A stretch of DNA of 64,000 nucleotides from Galbitalea sp. SE-J8. GTDB taxonomy: Bacteria > Actinomycetota > Actinomycetes > Actinomycetales > Microbacteriaceae. The notes below the pieces were generated by a model. It saw nothing but the letters and a program-made list of their open reading frames with translations, did no database searches and was not told the origin of the DNA. The stretch covers positions 186,001 through 250,000 of the forward strand of contig NZ_JAUASV010000002.1 in NCBI RefSeq assembly GCF_030345695.1, written 5' to 3'. The position numbers were made by a program, and so were the translations under genes. Below are positions 1-7,833 of this stretch, piece by piece (the stretch's first letter is position 1; each line of letters starts with the position of its first letter).

Positions 1-1
1 C

Positions 2-82
2 GCCGGCCGCGTGCGCACGGCGTTCCACGTCTGGAACGACGAGCGCGACGTGGACCGCGTGCTGCAGAGTTTGGGTGCATAA
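2..82 (+). CDS. Class V aminotransferase / cysteine desulfurase-like protein, C-terminal end (partial)
   Basis: Only the last 26 codons are in the window. The frame ends in a segment with the string FHVWNDERDVDRVL followed by TAA at 80-82. This matches the C-terminal small-domain signature of class V PLP-dependent aminotransferases and SufS-like desulfurases (F-H-x-x-N-x-E-x-D-V-D). The PLP lysine and all catalytic residues lie outside the window, so the substrate cannot be named. It runs in the same direction as the NAD operon that follows after about 50 bp. Confidence 0.6.
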   Translation, partial: AGRVRTAFHVWNDERDVDRVLQSLGA

Positions 83-91
83 CACCCGAAG

Positions 92-127
92 GAGTAGACT
101 GCGTTCAGGTCATTCAGACCTTTACTC
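92..127. promoter_or_regulatory. Candidate operator/promoter region of the NAD operon
   Basis: The 47 bp between the aminotransferase stop and the regulator ATG hold nested dyads. AGGTC (107-111) pairs with GACCT (117-121), and GAGTA (92-96) pairs with TACTC (123-127). NrtR-type regulators usually control their own operon, so an autoregulatory site is plausible. No good ribosome binding site precedes the ATG at 130, so the mRNA may be leaderless. The binding role is inferred; I cannot match it to a recorded NrtR box. Confidence 0.35.
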
Positions 128-129
128 TC

Positions 130-825
130 ATGAACGCCGTCATCGCCCTCGCCGTGTCCACGGTCATCTTCGCGCTGCGCGCGGACGACGAGGGTGCCGC
201 GACCCTGCGCATCCCGCTCGTGCGGCGCATCGCCGAACCGTTCGAGGGCCGCTGGGCGCTCCCCGGCGGCGCCGTCCCCGCGGACGAGGGGCTCGCCGCG
301 GCCGCGGGGCGCAACCTCCGCGAGACCACCGGGCTCGCCCCGAGCTACCTCGAGCAGCTGTACTGCTTCGGCGACGTCGACCGGTCGCCGACCGGCCGCG
401 TCGTGAGCATCGTGTACTGGGCGCTCGTGCGCGGCGACGAGGCCGCGGCGGCGGTCGAGGGCGAGAACGTGCGCTGGTTCCCGGCCGACGAGCTGCCCGA
501 GCTCGCGTTCGACCACAACCGCATCGTCGAGTACGCCCTGTGGCGGGTGCGCACGAAGATGGAGTACTCGCGCATCTCCGCGGCGCTCCTCGGCGAGACG
601 TTCACGCTCAGCCAGCTCCGCGGCGTGCACGAGGCCGTGCTCGGCCGCGCCCTCGACCCCGCGAACTTCCGCCGGCAGCTCGGCGCCTCCGTCGTCGCGA
701 CGGATGAGCGACTCACCGGCACGCGGCACCGTCCGCCCCGGCTGTACCGCTTCGACTCCGACATCGAGATCGTCGACAACGGACCGCTCACCAGGTCCAC
801 GAACACCCCGGGAGGTCGCGCATGA
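130..825 (+). CDS. nrtR: NrtR-like NUDIX-domain transcriptional regulator of NAD synthesis
   Basis: A 231-aa protein with an N-terminal NUDIX fold (about residues 1-140) and a C-terminal winged-helix part (about 145-215). The NUDIX box around residues 47-69 is degenerate: the REUXEE core reads RNLRET, so two metal-binding glutamates are lost. That is typical of NrtR repressors, which sense ADP-ribose-type ligands rather than hydrolyse them. It overlaps nadA by 4 bp (ATGA), the standard position for an NAD biosynthesis regulator in Actinobacteria. The start at 130 has no Shine-Dalgarno sequence. The regulatory role is inferred from family and context. Confidence 0.8.
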   Translation: MNAVIALAVSTVIFALRADDEGAATLRIPLVRRIAEPFEGRWALPGGAVPADEGLAAAAGRNLRETTGLAPSYLEQLYCFGDVDRSPTGRVVSIVYWALVRGDEAAAAVEGENVRWFPADELPELAFDHNRIVEYALWRVRTKMEYSRISAALLGETFTLSQLRGVHEAVLGRALDPANFRRQLGASVVATDERLTGTRHRPPRLYRFDSDIEIVDNGPLTRSTNTPGGRA

Positions 826-2177
826 GCGCGAGCATCGACACCGCCATCCGACGCATCACGAACGGCGAGGCGGGCGGCTCCACCTGCACGCCCGAGCTCG
901 CGAACGGCCCGTGGGTCGCCGACGCGCTGCCGTTCCCCGTCTACGGACCGGGCGCGTCGATGGGCGACCTCATCCCGACCGCGAGCCCCCGCCAGGGCCA
1001 GCTGCCGCTCGAGTACCAGCGCGCGACGAACGACGAGCTGCACGACCGCATCCGTGCCGCGAAGGCGACGCTCGGCTCGCGGGTCGTCGTGCTCGGGCAC
1101 TTCTACCAGCGCGACGAGGTCGTGCAGCACGCCGACTTCCTCGGCGACAGCTTCCAGCTCGCGAACGCCGCGCAGACCGTGCCCGACGCCGAGGCGATCG
1201 TGTTCTGCGGCGTGCACTTCATGGCCGAGACGGCCGACATCCTCGCGCGCGCGGGGCAGAGCGTCATCCTGCCGAACCTCGCCGCGGGCTGCTCGATGGC
1301 CGACATGGCCGACATCGACTCGGTCGAGGAGGCCTGGGCTCAGCTCGAGGCGCTCTACGGGACGGAGCCGGATGCCGCCGGCCGCGCCCCCGTCATCCCG
1401 GTCACGTACATGAACAGCTCCGCCGCGCTCAAGGGCTTTTGCGGACGCCACGGCGGCATCGTCTGCACGTCGTCGAACGCGCGGACCGTGCTCGAGTGGG
1501 CGTTCGAGCGCGGGCAGCGCGTGCTGTTCTTCCCCGACCAGCACCTCGGCCGCAACACCGCCAAGGCGATGGGCGTGCCGCTGTCGCGGATGCCGATGTG
1601 GAACCCGAGCAAGCCGCTCGGCGGCAACAGCGGCGACGACCTTCTCGACGCGCGCGTCATCCTGTGGCACGGCTTCTGCAGCGTGCACAAGCGGTTCACG
1701 GTCGACCAGATCGACCGGGCCCGCGCGGCGCACCCCGGCGTGCGCGTCATCGTGCACCCGGAGTGCCCGATGGCCGTCGTCGACGCCGCGGACGAGTACG
1801 GCTCGACGGACTACATCCGCAAGGCCGTCGCGGCCGCGACCGAGCCTGCGACGTTCGCGATCGGCACCGAGATCAACATGGTGAACCGGCTCGCGGCCGA
1901 GTTCCCGCAGCACGAGATCTTCTGCCTCGACGACGTGATCTGCCCGTGCTCGACGATGTACCGCATCCATCCCGGGTACCTCGCGTGGGTGCTCGAGGAG
2001 CTCGTCGAGGGCCGCGTCACGAACCGGATCTCGGTCGACGGGGACGTCGCCGTGAACGCGCGCGTCGCCCTCGAACGGATGCTGGCCGCGAAGCCCAGGG
2101 ACGACCGGCCGGCCGGGGCAGTTGTGGTGGCCGCGCCGGCCGCGCCGGCCGCGGTGGCTCGCGGGCTGGGCGCGTGA
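822..2177 (+). CDS. nadA: Quinolinate synthase NadA
   Basis: Condenses iminoaspartate (made by NadB) with dihydroxyacetone phosphate to give quinolinate, using an oxygen-sensitive [4Fe-4S] cluster. The 451-aa protein has the expected cysteines: C157 in AAGCSMADMAD, C315 in HPECPMAV, and a C-terminal CLDDVICPC cluster (C368, C374, C376). The GHFYQRDEVV motif lies near residue 92. The N-terminal extension and the Ala-rich tail (about 430-451) are usual for actinobacterial forms. GGGAGG lies just upstream of the ATG. It overlaps nrtR by 4 bp and is followed at once by nadB. Confidence 0.95.
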   Translation: MSASIDTAIRRITNGEAGGSTCTPELANGPWVADALPFPVYGPGASMGDLIPTASPRQGQLPLEYQRATNDELHDRIRAAKATLGSRVVVLGHFYQRDEVVQHADFLGDSFQLANAAQTVPDAEAIVFCGVHFMAETADILARAGQSVILPNLAAGCSMADMADIDSVEEAWAQLEALYGTEPDAAGRAPVIPVTYMNSSAALKGFCGRHGGIVCTSSNARTVLEWAFERGQRVLFFPDQHLGRNTAKAMGVPLSRMPMWNPSKPLGGNSGDDLLDARVILWHGFCSVHKRFTVDQIDRARAAHPGVRVIVHPECPMAVVDAADEYGSTDYIRKAVAAATEPATFAIGTEINMVNRLAAEFPQHEIFCLDDVICPCSTMYRIHPGYLAWVLEELVEGRVTNRISVDGDVAVNARVALERMLAAKPRDDRPAGAVVVAAPAAPAAVARGLGA

Positions 2178-2182
2178 CGCGC

Positions 2183-3748
2183 ATGCACGTCATCGTCGTC
2201 GGGTCGGGCATCGCCGGTCTCGTCGCGGCGCTCGAGGCGTCGCGGCGTCACGACGTCACGCTCGTGACGAAGGCGCACCTCGCGGAGAGCAACACCAGGT
2301 ACGCGCAGGGCGGAATCGCCGCGGCGCTGTTCGCCGACGACTCGGTCGCCTCGCACGTCGCGGACACCCTCGCCGCCGGCGCCGGACTGTCCGATCGCGC
2401 CGCGGTCGAGGTGCTGTGCGCCGAGGGGCCGGTGCGCGTGAGGGAGCTGATCGCGCTCGGCGTCGCGTTCGACCGGGACGCGTCCGGACAGCTCGCCCGC
2501 GGACACGAGGCGGCGCATTCGCACCGGCGCGTGCTGCACGCGGGCGGCGACGCGACCGGGCTCGCGATCGAGCTCGCGCTCGTGGCAGCGGTGCGCGAGC
2601 GCGTCGCCGACGTGCGCGAGAACGCGGTCGTGCGCGACCTCGAGGTGCGCGACGGCGTGGTGTGCGGCATCCGTCTCGCGGACGGCTCGACGCTCGACGC
2701 CGACGCCGTCGTGCTCGCCTCGGGCGGCGCCGGCCAGCTCTACGCGCACACGACGAATCCGGCCGTGACGACCGGTGACGGCGTGGCCGCGGCCTGGCGC
2801 GCGGGCGCAGTGCTCGCGGACCTCGAGTTCTACCAGTTCCACCCGACGGCGCTCGCGGCATCGGGCACGCCGCTGATCTCGGAGGCGGTGCGCGGGGAGG
2901 GCGCCGTGCTGCGCGGGCTCGACGGACACCGCTTCATGCTCGACGTGCATCCGGACGCGGAGCTCGCGCCGCGCGACGTCGTCGCGCGGGGGATGGCGGC
3001 GCAGATGGCGCGGCAGGGCGGCGAGCCGGTGCTGCTCGATGCGACGGGGCTCGACCCGGCGTTCCTGCGCGAGCGCTTCCCGGGCATCTCGTCGACCCTC
3101 GACGCCCACGGCCTGAGCTGGCGCGAGCCGTTCGCGGTCACCCCGGCCGCGCACTACTGGATGGGCGGCGTGCGCACCGACCTCGACGGACGCACCTCGC
3201 TGCCCGGGTTGTACGCGGTGGGCGAGGTGGCGTGCACGGGCGTGCACGGCGCCAACCGCCTCGCGTCGAACTCGTTGCTGGAGTCGCTCGTCTTCGCGCA
3301 CCGGGCCGCCCGCGCGCTCGATACCCCCCGCCCCGACGCCCCCCTGCCCGTGCATGGTTCGGAAATTCAGGAGTTGCATCGCGCGAACGACGGGTTCGTG
3401 CGGCGCACGGAGCCCGACCACGCGTTAACTCCTGAATTTCCGAATCACGGGCGGGAGAACGGCCCCGCGAGCTCGCCGCGCGCGGCGCTGCAGCGGCTCA
3501 TGTGGGACGCCGCGGGGCTCGTGCGCGACGCTGACGGGCTCGCCGCGGCATCCGTCGCGCTCGCCGGCTCGACCGCGGAACCGGGCAGCGAGGACGCCGA
3601 CCTGCTCGACCTGGGCCGGCTCGTCGTCGCGGCGGCGGCGGCGCGCGAGGAGAGCCGGGGGGCGCACGCGCGCACCGACTTCCCGGACGCCGATCCGGCC
3701 CTCGCCCGGCACTCGCTCACCGCACGGAAGCTGCCGGCGCATGTCTGA
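2183..3748 (+). CDS. nadB: L-aspartate oxidase NadB, carrying an in-frame palindromic element
   Basis: FAD enzyme that oxidises L-aspartate to iminoaspartate for NadA. The N-terminal dinucleotide fold reads VIVVGSGIAGLVAALEA. Substrate and FAD motifs include NTRYAQGGIAA, HRRVLHAGGDATG, EFYQFHPTAL and GVHGANRLASNSLLES. The 521-aa frame starts at ATG 2183; GTG 2174, overlapping the nadA stop, is an alternative. A copy of the dispersed palindrome (3358-3444, 87 bp) is read through in frame, giving a segment with GSEIQELHR and LTPEFPNHG between the FAD domain and the C-terminal helical domain. That linker is variable in the family, so the enzyme is probably active. Confidence 0.93.
   Translation: MHVIVVGSGIAGLVAALEASRRHDVTLVTKAHLAESNTRYAQGGIAAALFADDSVASHVADTLAAGAGLSDRAAVEVLCAEGPVRVRELIALGVAFDRDASGQLARGHEAAHSHRRVLHAGGDATGLAIELALVAAVRERVADVRENAVVRDLEVRDGVVCGIRLADGSTLDADAVVLASGGAGQLYAHTTNPAVTTGDGVAAAWRAGAVLADLEFYQFHPTALAASGTPLISEAVRGEGAVLRGLDGHRFMLDVHPDAELAPRDVVARGMAAQMARQGGEPVLLDATGLDPAFLRERFPGISSTLDAHGLSWREPFAVTPAAHYWMGGVRTDLDGRTSLPGLYAVGEVACTGVHGANRLASNSLLESLVFAHRAARALDTPRPDAPLPVHGSEIQELHRANDGFVRRTEPDHALTPEFPNHGRENGPASSPRAALQRLMWDAAGLVRDADGLAAASVALAGSTAEPGSEDADLLDLGRLVVAAAAAREESRGAHARTDFPDADPALARHSLTARKLPAHV
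3358..3444. repeat. Dispersed palindromic element, copy A (inside nadB)
   Basis: Left arm TTCGGAAATTCAGGAGTTGC at 3358-3377 and the inverted arm ending at 3444, with a loop of about 47 bp. This copy is 87 bp, one base longer than the usual 86 bp, because the right arm begins GTTAACTCC instead of GCAACTCC. 87 is a multiple of three, so the nadB frame stays open. Confidence 0.9.
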
Positions 3749-4598
3749 GCCGATCGAGCCGGCGATCGAGCGCGTCGTGCGCGCCGCGCTCGACGAGGAC
3801 GCCCCGTGGGGCGACGTGACGAGCGAGGCGTTCATCCCGGCGGATGCCGTCGCGACCGCCGAGCTCACCGCGCGTGAGCCCGGCGTGCTCAGCGGCGCGG
3901 CGATCCTGACCGCGACGTTCACCGCCGTCGACCCGGCGGTCGGCGTCGACGTGCGGATCGCCGATGGGGACGCCTTCTCCCGCGGCGACGTGCTCGCGAT
4001 CGTCACCGGCCCGGCCCGCGCCGTGCTGCGCGGCGAGCGCGTCGCGCTGAACCTCGTGCAGCGGATGAGCGGCATCGCGACGCTCACGTCCCGGTACGTC
4101 GCCGCGGTGGCGGGCACCCGTGCTCGCGTCGTCGACACGCGCAAGACGACGCCCGGGCTGCGCGCGATCGAGCGCGCTGCGGTGCGCCACGGCGGCGGGC
4201 ACAACCACCGCTTCTCGCTCTCCGACGCCGTGATGGCGAAGGACAACCACCTCGCCGTGCTCGCCGAGCGCGGCATCGGCATCACGGAGGCGATCCGCGC
4301 GGCCCGCGCGCGCATCGGCCACACGACGCACCTCGAGGTCGAGGTCGACCGGATCGACCAGATCGATCCCGTGCTCGCGGGCGGCGTCGACACGATCATG
4401 CTCGACAACTTCGACCTCGACGCGCTGCGCGAGGGCGTGCGTCTCGTCGCCGGGCGTGCGCTCGTCGAGGCGAGCGGCGGCGTCACGCTCGACACGATCG
4501 GGGCGATCGCCCGCACGGGCGTCGACGTCATCTCGGTGGGGGCGCTCACGCACAGCGTGCGGTCCCTGGACCTCGGCCTGGACATCCGTCTCTCGTGA
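3741..4598 (+). CDS. nadC: Nicotinate-nucleotide diphosphorylase (carboxylating) NadC
   Basis: Converts quinolinate and PRPP to nicotinate mononucleotide, third step of the de novo NAD route. The 285-aa protein shows family motifs: EDAPWGDVTSEA near residue 15, NLVQRMSGIAT near 105, the DTRKTTPGLRAIE motif (about 130-142) with phosphate-binding residues, GGGHNHRFSLSDAVMAKDNH, and the C-terminal EASGGV barrel motif. The ATG overlaps the nadB stop by 8 bp, and its own stop overlaps the next GTG by 4 bp, so the operon is translationally coupled. Confidence 0.95.
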   Translation: MSEPIEPAIERVVRAALDEDAPWGDVTSEAFIPADAVATAELTAREPGVLSGAAILTATFTAVDPAVGVDVRIADGDAFSRGDVLAIVTGPARAVLRGERVALNLVQRMSGIATLTSRYVAAVAGTRARVVDTRKTTPGLRAIERAAVRHGGGHNHRFSLSDAVMAKDNHLAVLAERGIGITEAIRAARARIGHTTHLEVEVDRIDQIDPVLAGGVDTIMLDNFDLDALREGVRLVAGRALVEASGGVTLDTIGAIARTGVDVISVGALTHSVRSLDLGLDIRLS

Positions 4599-5800
4599 CC
4601 GTCTACCTCGACCACGCCGCCACGACGCCCGTGCGTCGCGAGGTGCTCGAAGCGATGTGGCCGTGGCTCACGTCCGGCTTCGGCAATCCGTCGAGCCACC
4701 ACGAGGTGGGACGCCAGGCCGCGGACGCCGTGGTCGCCGCGCGCGCCGCGGTCGCGTCGACGCTCGGCGCGCGTCCGTCGGAGATCGTGTTCACGGCCGG
4801 CGGCACCGAGGGCGACAACCTCGCGATCAAGGGCATGGCGCTCGCGAACCCGCGCGGCCGCCACCTGGTCACCGCGGCGACCGAGCATGAGGCGGTGCTC
4901 GAGAGCTGCGACTATCTCGCGCGGCTGCACGGGTTCGAGGTCTCGTTCGTGCCGCTCACGCCGGAGGGCATCGTCACGCCGGACGCGCTGCGATCGGTGC
5001 TACGTGCCGACACGACCCTGGTGACGCTCGCGCACGGCAACAACGAGATCGGCGTCGTGCAGGACATCGAGGCGCTCGCCGCAGTCGCCCACGGCGCCGG
5101 CGCGCTCGTGCACACGGATGCCGTGCAGTCCGCCGGCTGGCTCGACGTCGGTCTCGCGCACCTCGGCGTCGATGCCGTCTCGATCGCCGGCCACAAGCTC
5201 GGTGCGCCCAAGGGGATCGGCGCGGTCGCGATCCGCGCGTCCGTGCCGGTCGAGCCGGTGCTGCACGGCGGCGGACAGGAACGCGGACGGCGCTCCGGCA
5301 CCGAGAACGTCGCGGGCGCTGTCGGCCTCGCGACGGCTCTCGAGCTCGCGTCGGCGCTGCGCGCGGCGGCACCGGCCGTCGCGGCACGACGCGACGCGCT
5401 CATCGACGGGGTGCTCGCGCGCGTGCCCTCGGCGCGGCTGACCGGGCCGCCGGGCGCGGGGCCGGCGGGCGCTGCGGGGTCGAGTGGGGGGCGTGCGGGT
5501 GCCTCGGGCACGCGGCACGGGCGCCTGCCCAACCACGCGTCGTTCTGCTTCCCCGGCACGAGCGGGGAGGGAGTGCTGCTCGAGCTCGAACGACACGGCA
5601 TCGTCTCATCGAGCGGCTCGGCGTGCGCGGCCGGCAGCGACGAGCCCTCCCACGTGCTGCTCGCGATCGGCATCGCGCACGAGACGGCGCAGACGTCGGT
5701 GCGGTTCACGCTCGATTCCTCGACGACGGATGACGACATCCGTTTCACCGTCGAGCGCGTCGCCGAGGCGGTCGCCGCCCTGTCGGCCCTCGGCCGCTGA
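4595..5800 (+). CDS. Cysteine desulfurase (NifS/IscS-like) of the NAD operon
   Basis: PLP enzyme releasing sulfur from cysteine, here probably to build the Fe-S cluster of NadA; nadABC-nifS linkage is common. The 401-aa protein has YLDHAATTP at the N-terminus, HTDAVQSAG, the PLP lysine in AGHKLGAPKG (about residue 205) and the catalytic cysteine in SSGSACAAGS (about residue 345). A Gly/Ala/Ser-rich insert near residues 285-308 is low-complexity and looks like local repeat expansion. It starts at GTG 4595, overlapping nadC by 4 bp, and is the last gene of the operon. Confidence 0.9.
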   Translation: MTVYLDHAATTPVRREVLEAMWPWLTSGFGNPSSHHEVGRQAADAVVAARAAVASTLGARPSEIVFTAGGTEGDNLAIKGMALANPRGRHLVTAATEHEAVLESCDYLARLHGFEVSFVPLTPEGIVTPDALRSVLRADTTLVTLAHGNNEIGVVQDIEALAAVAHGAGALVHTDAVQSAGWLDVGLAHLGVDAVSIAGHKLGAPKGIGAVAIRASVPVEPVLHGGGQERGRRSGTENVAGAVGLATALELASALRAAAPAVAARRDALIDGVLARVPSARLTGPPGAGPAGAAGSSGGRAGASGTRHGRLPNHASFCFPGTSGEGVLLELERHGIVSSSGSACAAGSDEPSHVLLAIGIAHETAQTSVRFTLDSSTTDDDIRFTVERVAEAVAALSALGR

Positions 5801-5866
5801 ACCCCCACCCCTCATCGCGCCCCAACCAACCGCCGCGCCCCAACCGCCCCCGGCTCGCCCGTGACC

Positions 5867-5964
5867 TTCGGAAATTCAGGAGTTAGAGCAGTAGTGACAC
5901 GCCTGTCCCGCGCGGTCGTCCCGCATCCGTGTCCGCCTGAGTCGGTAAGTCCTGAGTTTCCGCA
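5867..5964. repeat. Dispersed palindromic element, copy B (98 bp)
   Basis: Left arm TTCGGAAATTCAGGAGTTAG at 5867-5886; right arm 5945-5964 contains AAGTCCTGAGTTTCCG. The loop is 58 bp, longer than in other copies. It lies between the cysteine desulfurase stop and glyS. The A-to-G change in the right arm leaves a G-U wobble with the left arm. Confidence 0.85.
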
Positions 5965-6034
5965 CGGGTAGGCTGGGGCGTCCCTTCTCGGCCGTGCAGC
6001 CAGCGCGGCCCGACCCCCTGGAGTTCTTTCGCCC

Positions 6035-7417
6035 GTGGCCCCCACCAGCACGCTCGATTCCGTCATCAACCTCGCCAAGCGCCGGGGCTTCGTCTTCCAG
6101 TCCGGCGAGATCTACGGCGGCTCGCGCAGCGCCTGGGACTACGGCCCCCTCGGCGTCGAGCTGAAGGAGAACATCAAGCGGCAGTGGTGGCAGCGCTTCG
6201 TGCGCGGTCGCGCCGACATGGTCGGGCTCGACTCGGCCGTCATCCTGCCGAAGAAGGTCTGGGAGGCATCCGGCCACGTCGCGACCTTCACGGACCCGCT
6301 CGTCGAGTGCCTGCACTGCCACAAGCGCTTCCGCGCCGACCACCTGCAGGAGGCCTACGAGGCGAAGAAGGGTCGCGCGCCCGAGGGCATGACCGACATC
6401 GTCTGCCCGAGCTGCGGCACCCGCGGTCAGTGGACCGAGCCGCAGAACTTCTCCGGCATGCTCAAGACCTTCCTCGGCCCCGTGGACAACGAGGAGGGAC
6501 TGCACTTCCTCCGCCCGGAGACCGCGCAGGGCATCTTCGTCGACTTCGCCCAGGTCGTGACGACCTCGCGCCAGAAGCCGCCGTTCGGCATCGGACAGAT
6601 CGGCAAGGCGTTCCGCAACGAGATCACGCCCGGCAACTTCATCTTCCGCACCCGGGAGTTCGAGCAGATGGAGATCGAGTTCTTCACGCCGCCCGCCGAG
6701 GCCGCGGAATGGTACGAGAAGTGGGTCGCCGATTCGATCGGCTGGTACACCGACCTCGGCATCGATCCGGCGAACCTGAGGCGCTTCGACGTGCCCGACG
6801 GCGAGCGGGCGCACTACAGCGCGGCCACGGCCGACATCGAGTACCGCTTCGGATTCGCGTCGGGGGAGTGGGGCGAGCTCATGGGTATCGCCAACCGCAC
6901 TGACTTCGACCTGTCGAACCACATCCGTGAGTCCGGACAGGACCTGCGCTACTTCGACCAGGCGTCCAACGAGCGCTACACGCCGTATGTGATCGAGCCG
7001 TCGTTCGGCCTGACACGCGCGCTGATGGCGTTCCTCGTCGACGCCTATCACGAGGACGAGGCGCCGAACACGAAGGGCGGAACGGATGTGCGCACCGTGC
7101 TGCGCCTCGATCGTCGCCTCGCGCCGGTCAAGGCCGCTGTGCTGCCGCTGAGTCGCAACGAGCGGCTGTCGCCCGTCGCGCGGGGACTCGCCGACGACCT
7201 GCGCCAGTTGTGGAACATCGAGTTCGACGACGCCGGCGCGATCGGGCGCCGCTACCGCCGGCAGGACGAGATCGGCACGCCCTTCTGCATCACGGTCGAC
7301 TTCGACACGCTCGACGACCACGCCGTGACCGTGCGGGAGCGCGACACGATGGCTCAGGAGCGCATCCCGCTCGAGGGGATCCGCGCGTACCTCGCGGAGC
7401 GCCTGCTCGGCGCGTGA
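6035..7417 (+). CDS. glyS: Glycyl-tRNA synthetase, class II dimeric type
   Basis: Charges tRNA-Gly. The 460-aa protein is the single-subunit bacterial/eukaryote-like form. Class II motif 2 is near [25 protein letters not shown] (residues about 190-215) and motif 3 near [13 protein letters not shown] (about 320). A zinc-binding insert is visible as CLHCHKR and [10 protein letters not shown] (about 90-130). The C-terminal anticodon-binding domain begins near [13 protein letters not shown]. It starts at GTG 6035. The start is chosen because upstream sequence is non-coding and contains copy B. It is monocistronic. Confidence 0.95.
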   Translation: MAPTSTLDSVINLAKRRGFVFQSGEIYGGSRSAWDYGPLGVELKENIKRQWWQRFVRGRADMVGLDSAVILPKKVWEASGHVATFTDPLVECLHCHKRFRADHLQEAYEAKKGRAPEGMTDIVCPSCGTRGQWTEPQNFSGMLKTFLGPVDNEEGLHFLRPETAQGIFVDFAQVVTTSRQKPPFGIGQIGKAFRNEITPGNFIFRTREFEQMEIEFFTPPAEAAEWYEKWVADSIGWYTDLGIDPANLRRFDVPDGERAHYSAATADIEYRFGFASGEWGELMGIANRTDFDLSNHIRESGQDLRYFDQASNERYTPYVIEPSFGLTRALMAFLVDAYHEDEAPNTKGGTDVRTVLRLDRRLAPVKAAVLPLSRNERLSPVARGLADDLRQLWNIEFDDAGAIGRRYRRQDEIGTPFCITVDFDTLDDHAVTVRERDTMAQERIPLEGIRAYLAERLLGA

Positions 7418-7429
7418 CCCCCGCGCCGG

Positions 7430-7560
7430 GCCCCTGTCGCTCCTGAGCCTCGGGAGCCTCGGGGGCTCGGGAGCTTCGGGGGCCTTGCCGGCCCCTGTCG
7501 CTCCTGAGCCTCGGGAGCCTCGGGAGCCTCGGAAGCTTCGGGAGCCTCGGAAGCGAGGCA
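7430..7560 (+). repeat. Imperfect direct repeats downstream of glyS
   Basis: The stretch from the glyS stop to the next gene (7418-7833, 416 bp) holds no supported gene. The segment CCTGTCGCTCCTGAGCCTCG recurs about 61 bp apart (near 7434 and 7495). Each is followed by runs of a GCCTCGGGA-type unit, giving a low-complexity block. Palindrome copy C follows. Confidence 0.7.
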
Positions 7561-7641
7561 ATACGTGTTGCGGTCGGGCCCGGCGCCCAGGCTCGGCGCA
7601 CGGGCCTGTCGCCCGGGTGTCGCGCTCGGCGCGGCCTCACG

Positions 7642-7727
7642 TCCGAAAATTCAGGAGTTGCGTGTGGCGCGCGATGCTACTCGCCCGTGATCCGCAGCAA
7701 CCCCCGCGCAACTCCTGAATTTCCCAG
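7642..7727. repeat. Dispersed palindromic element, copy C (86 bp)
   Basis: Left arm TCCGAAAATTCAGGAGTTGC (7642-7661), right arm GCAACTCCTGAATTTCCCAG (7708-7727), 46-bp loop. It sits between glyS and the AbiEi/DUF559-type gene. Confidence 0.9.
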
Positions 7728-7833
7728 CGCTCGGCGCGACGTCCACTCCTGCACAGGGCGGCAGGACGGACGGCTGTCCCACGGATCGGCCGAACGCGCG
7801 CCCGGCGCGCGTCCCATGCGAGACGCTCCCGGC

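Noticed and set aside
345-1970. 541-codon minus-strand open frame over nrtR/nadA
   Set aside because: Shadow of two confidently identified genes.
704-2180. Long plus-strand open frame upstream of and continuous with nadB
   Set aside because: The part before 2183 is an Arg/His-rich shadow of nadA in another frame; only the nadB portion has enzyme motifs.
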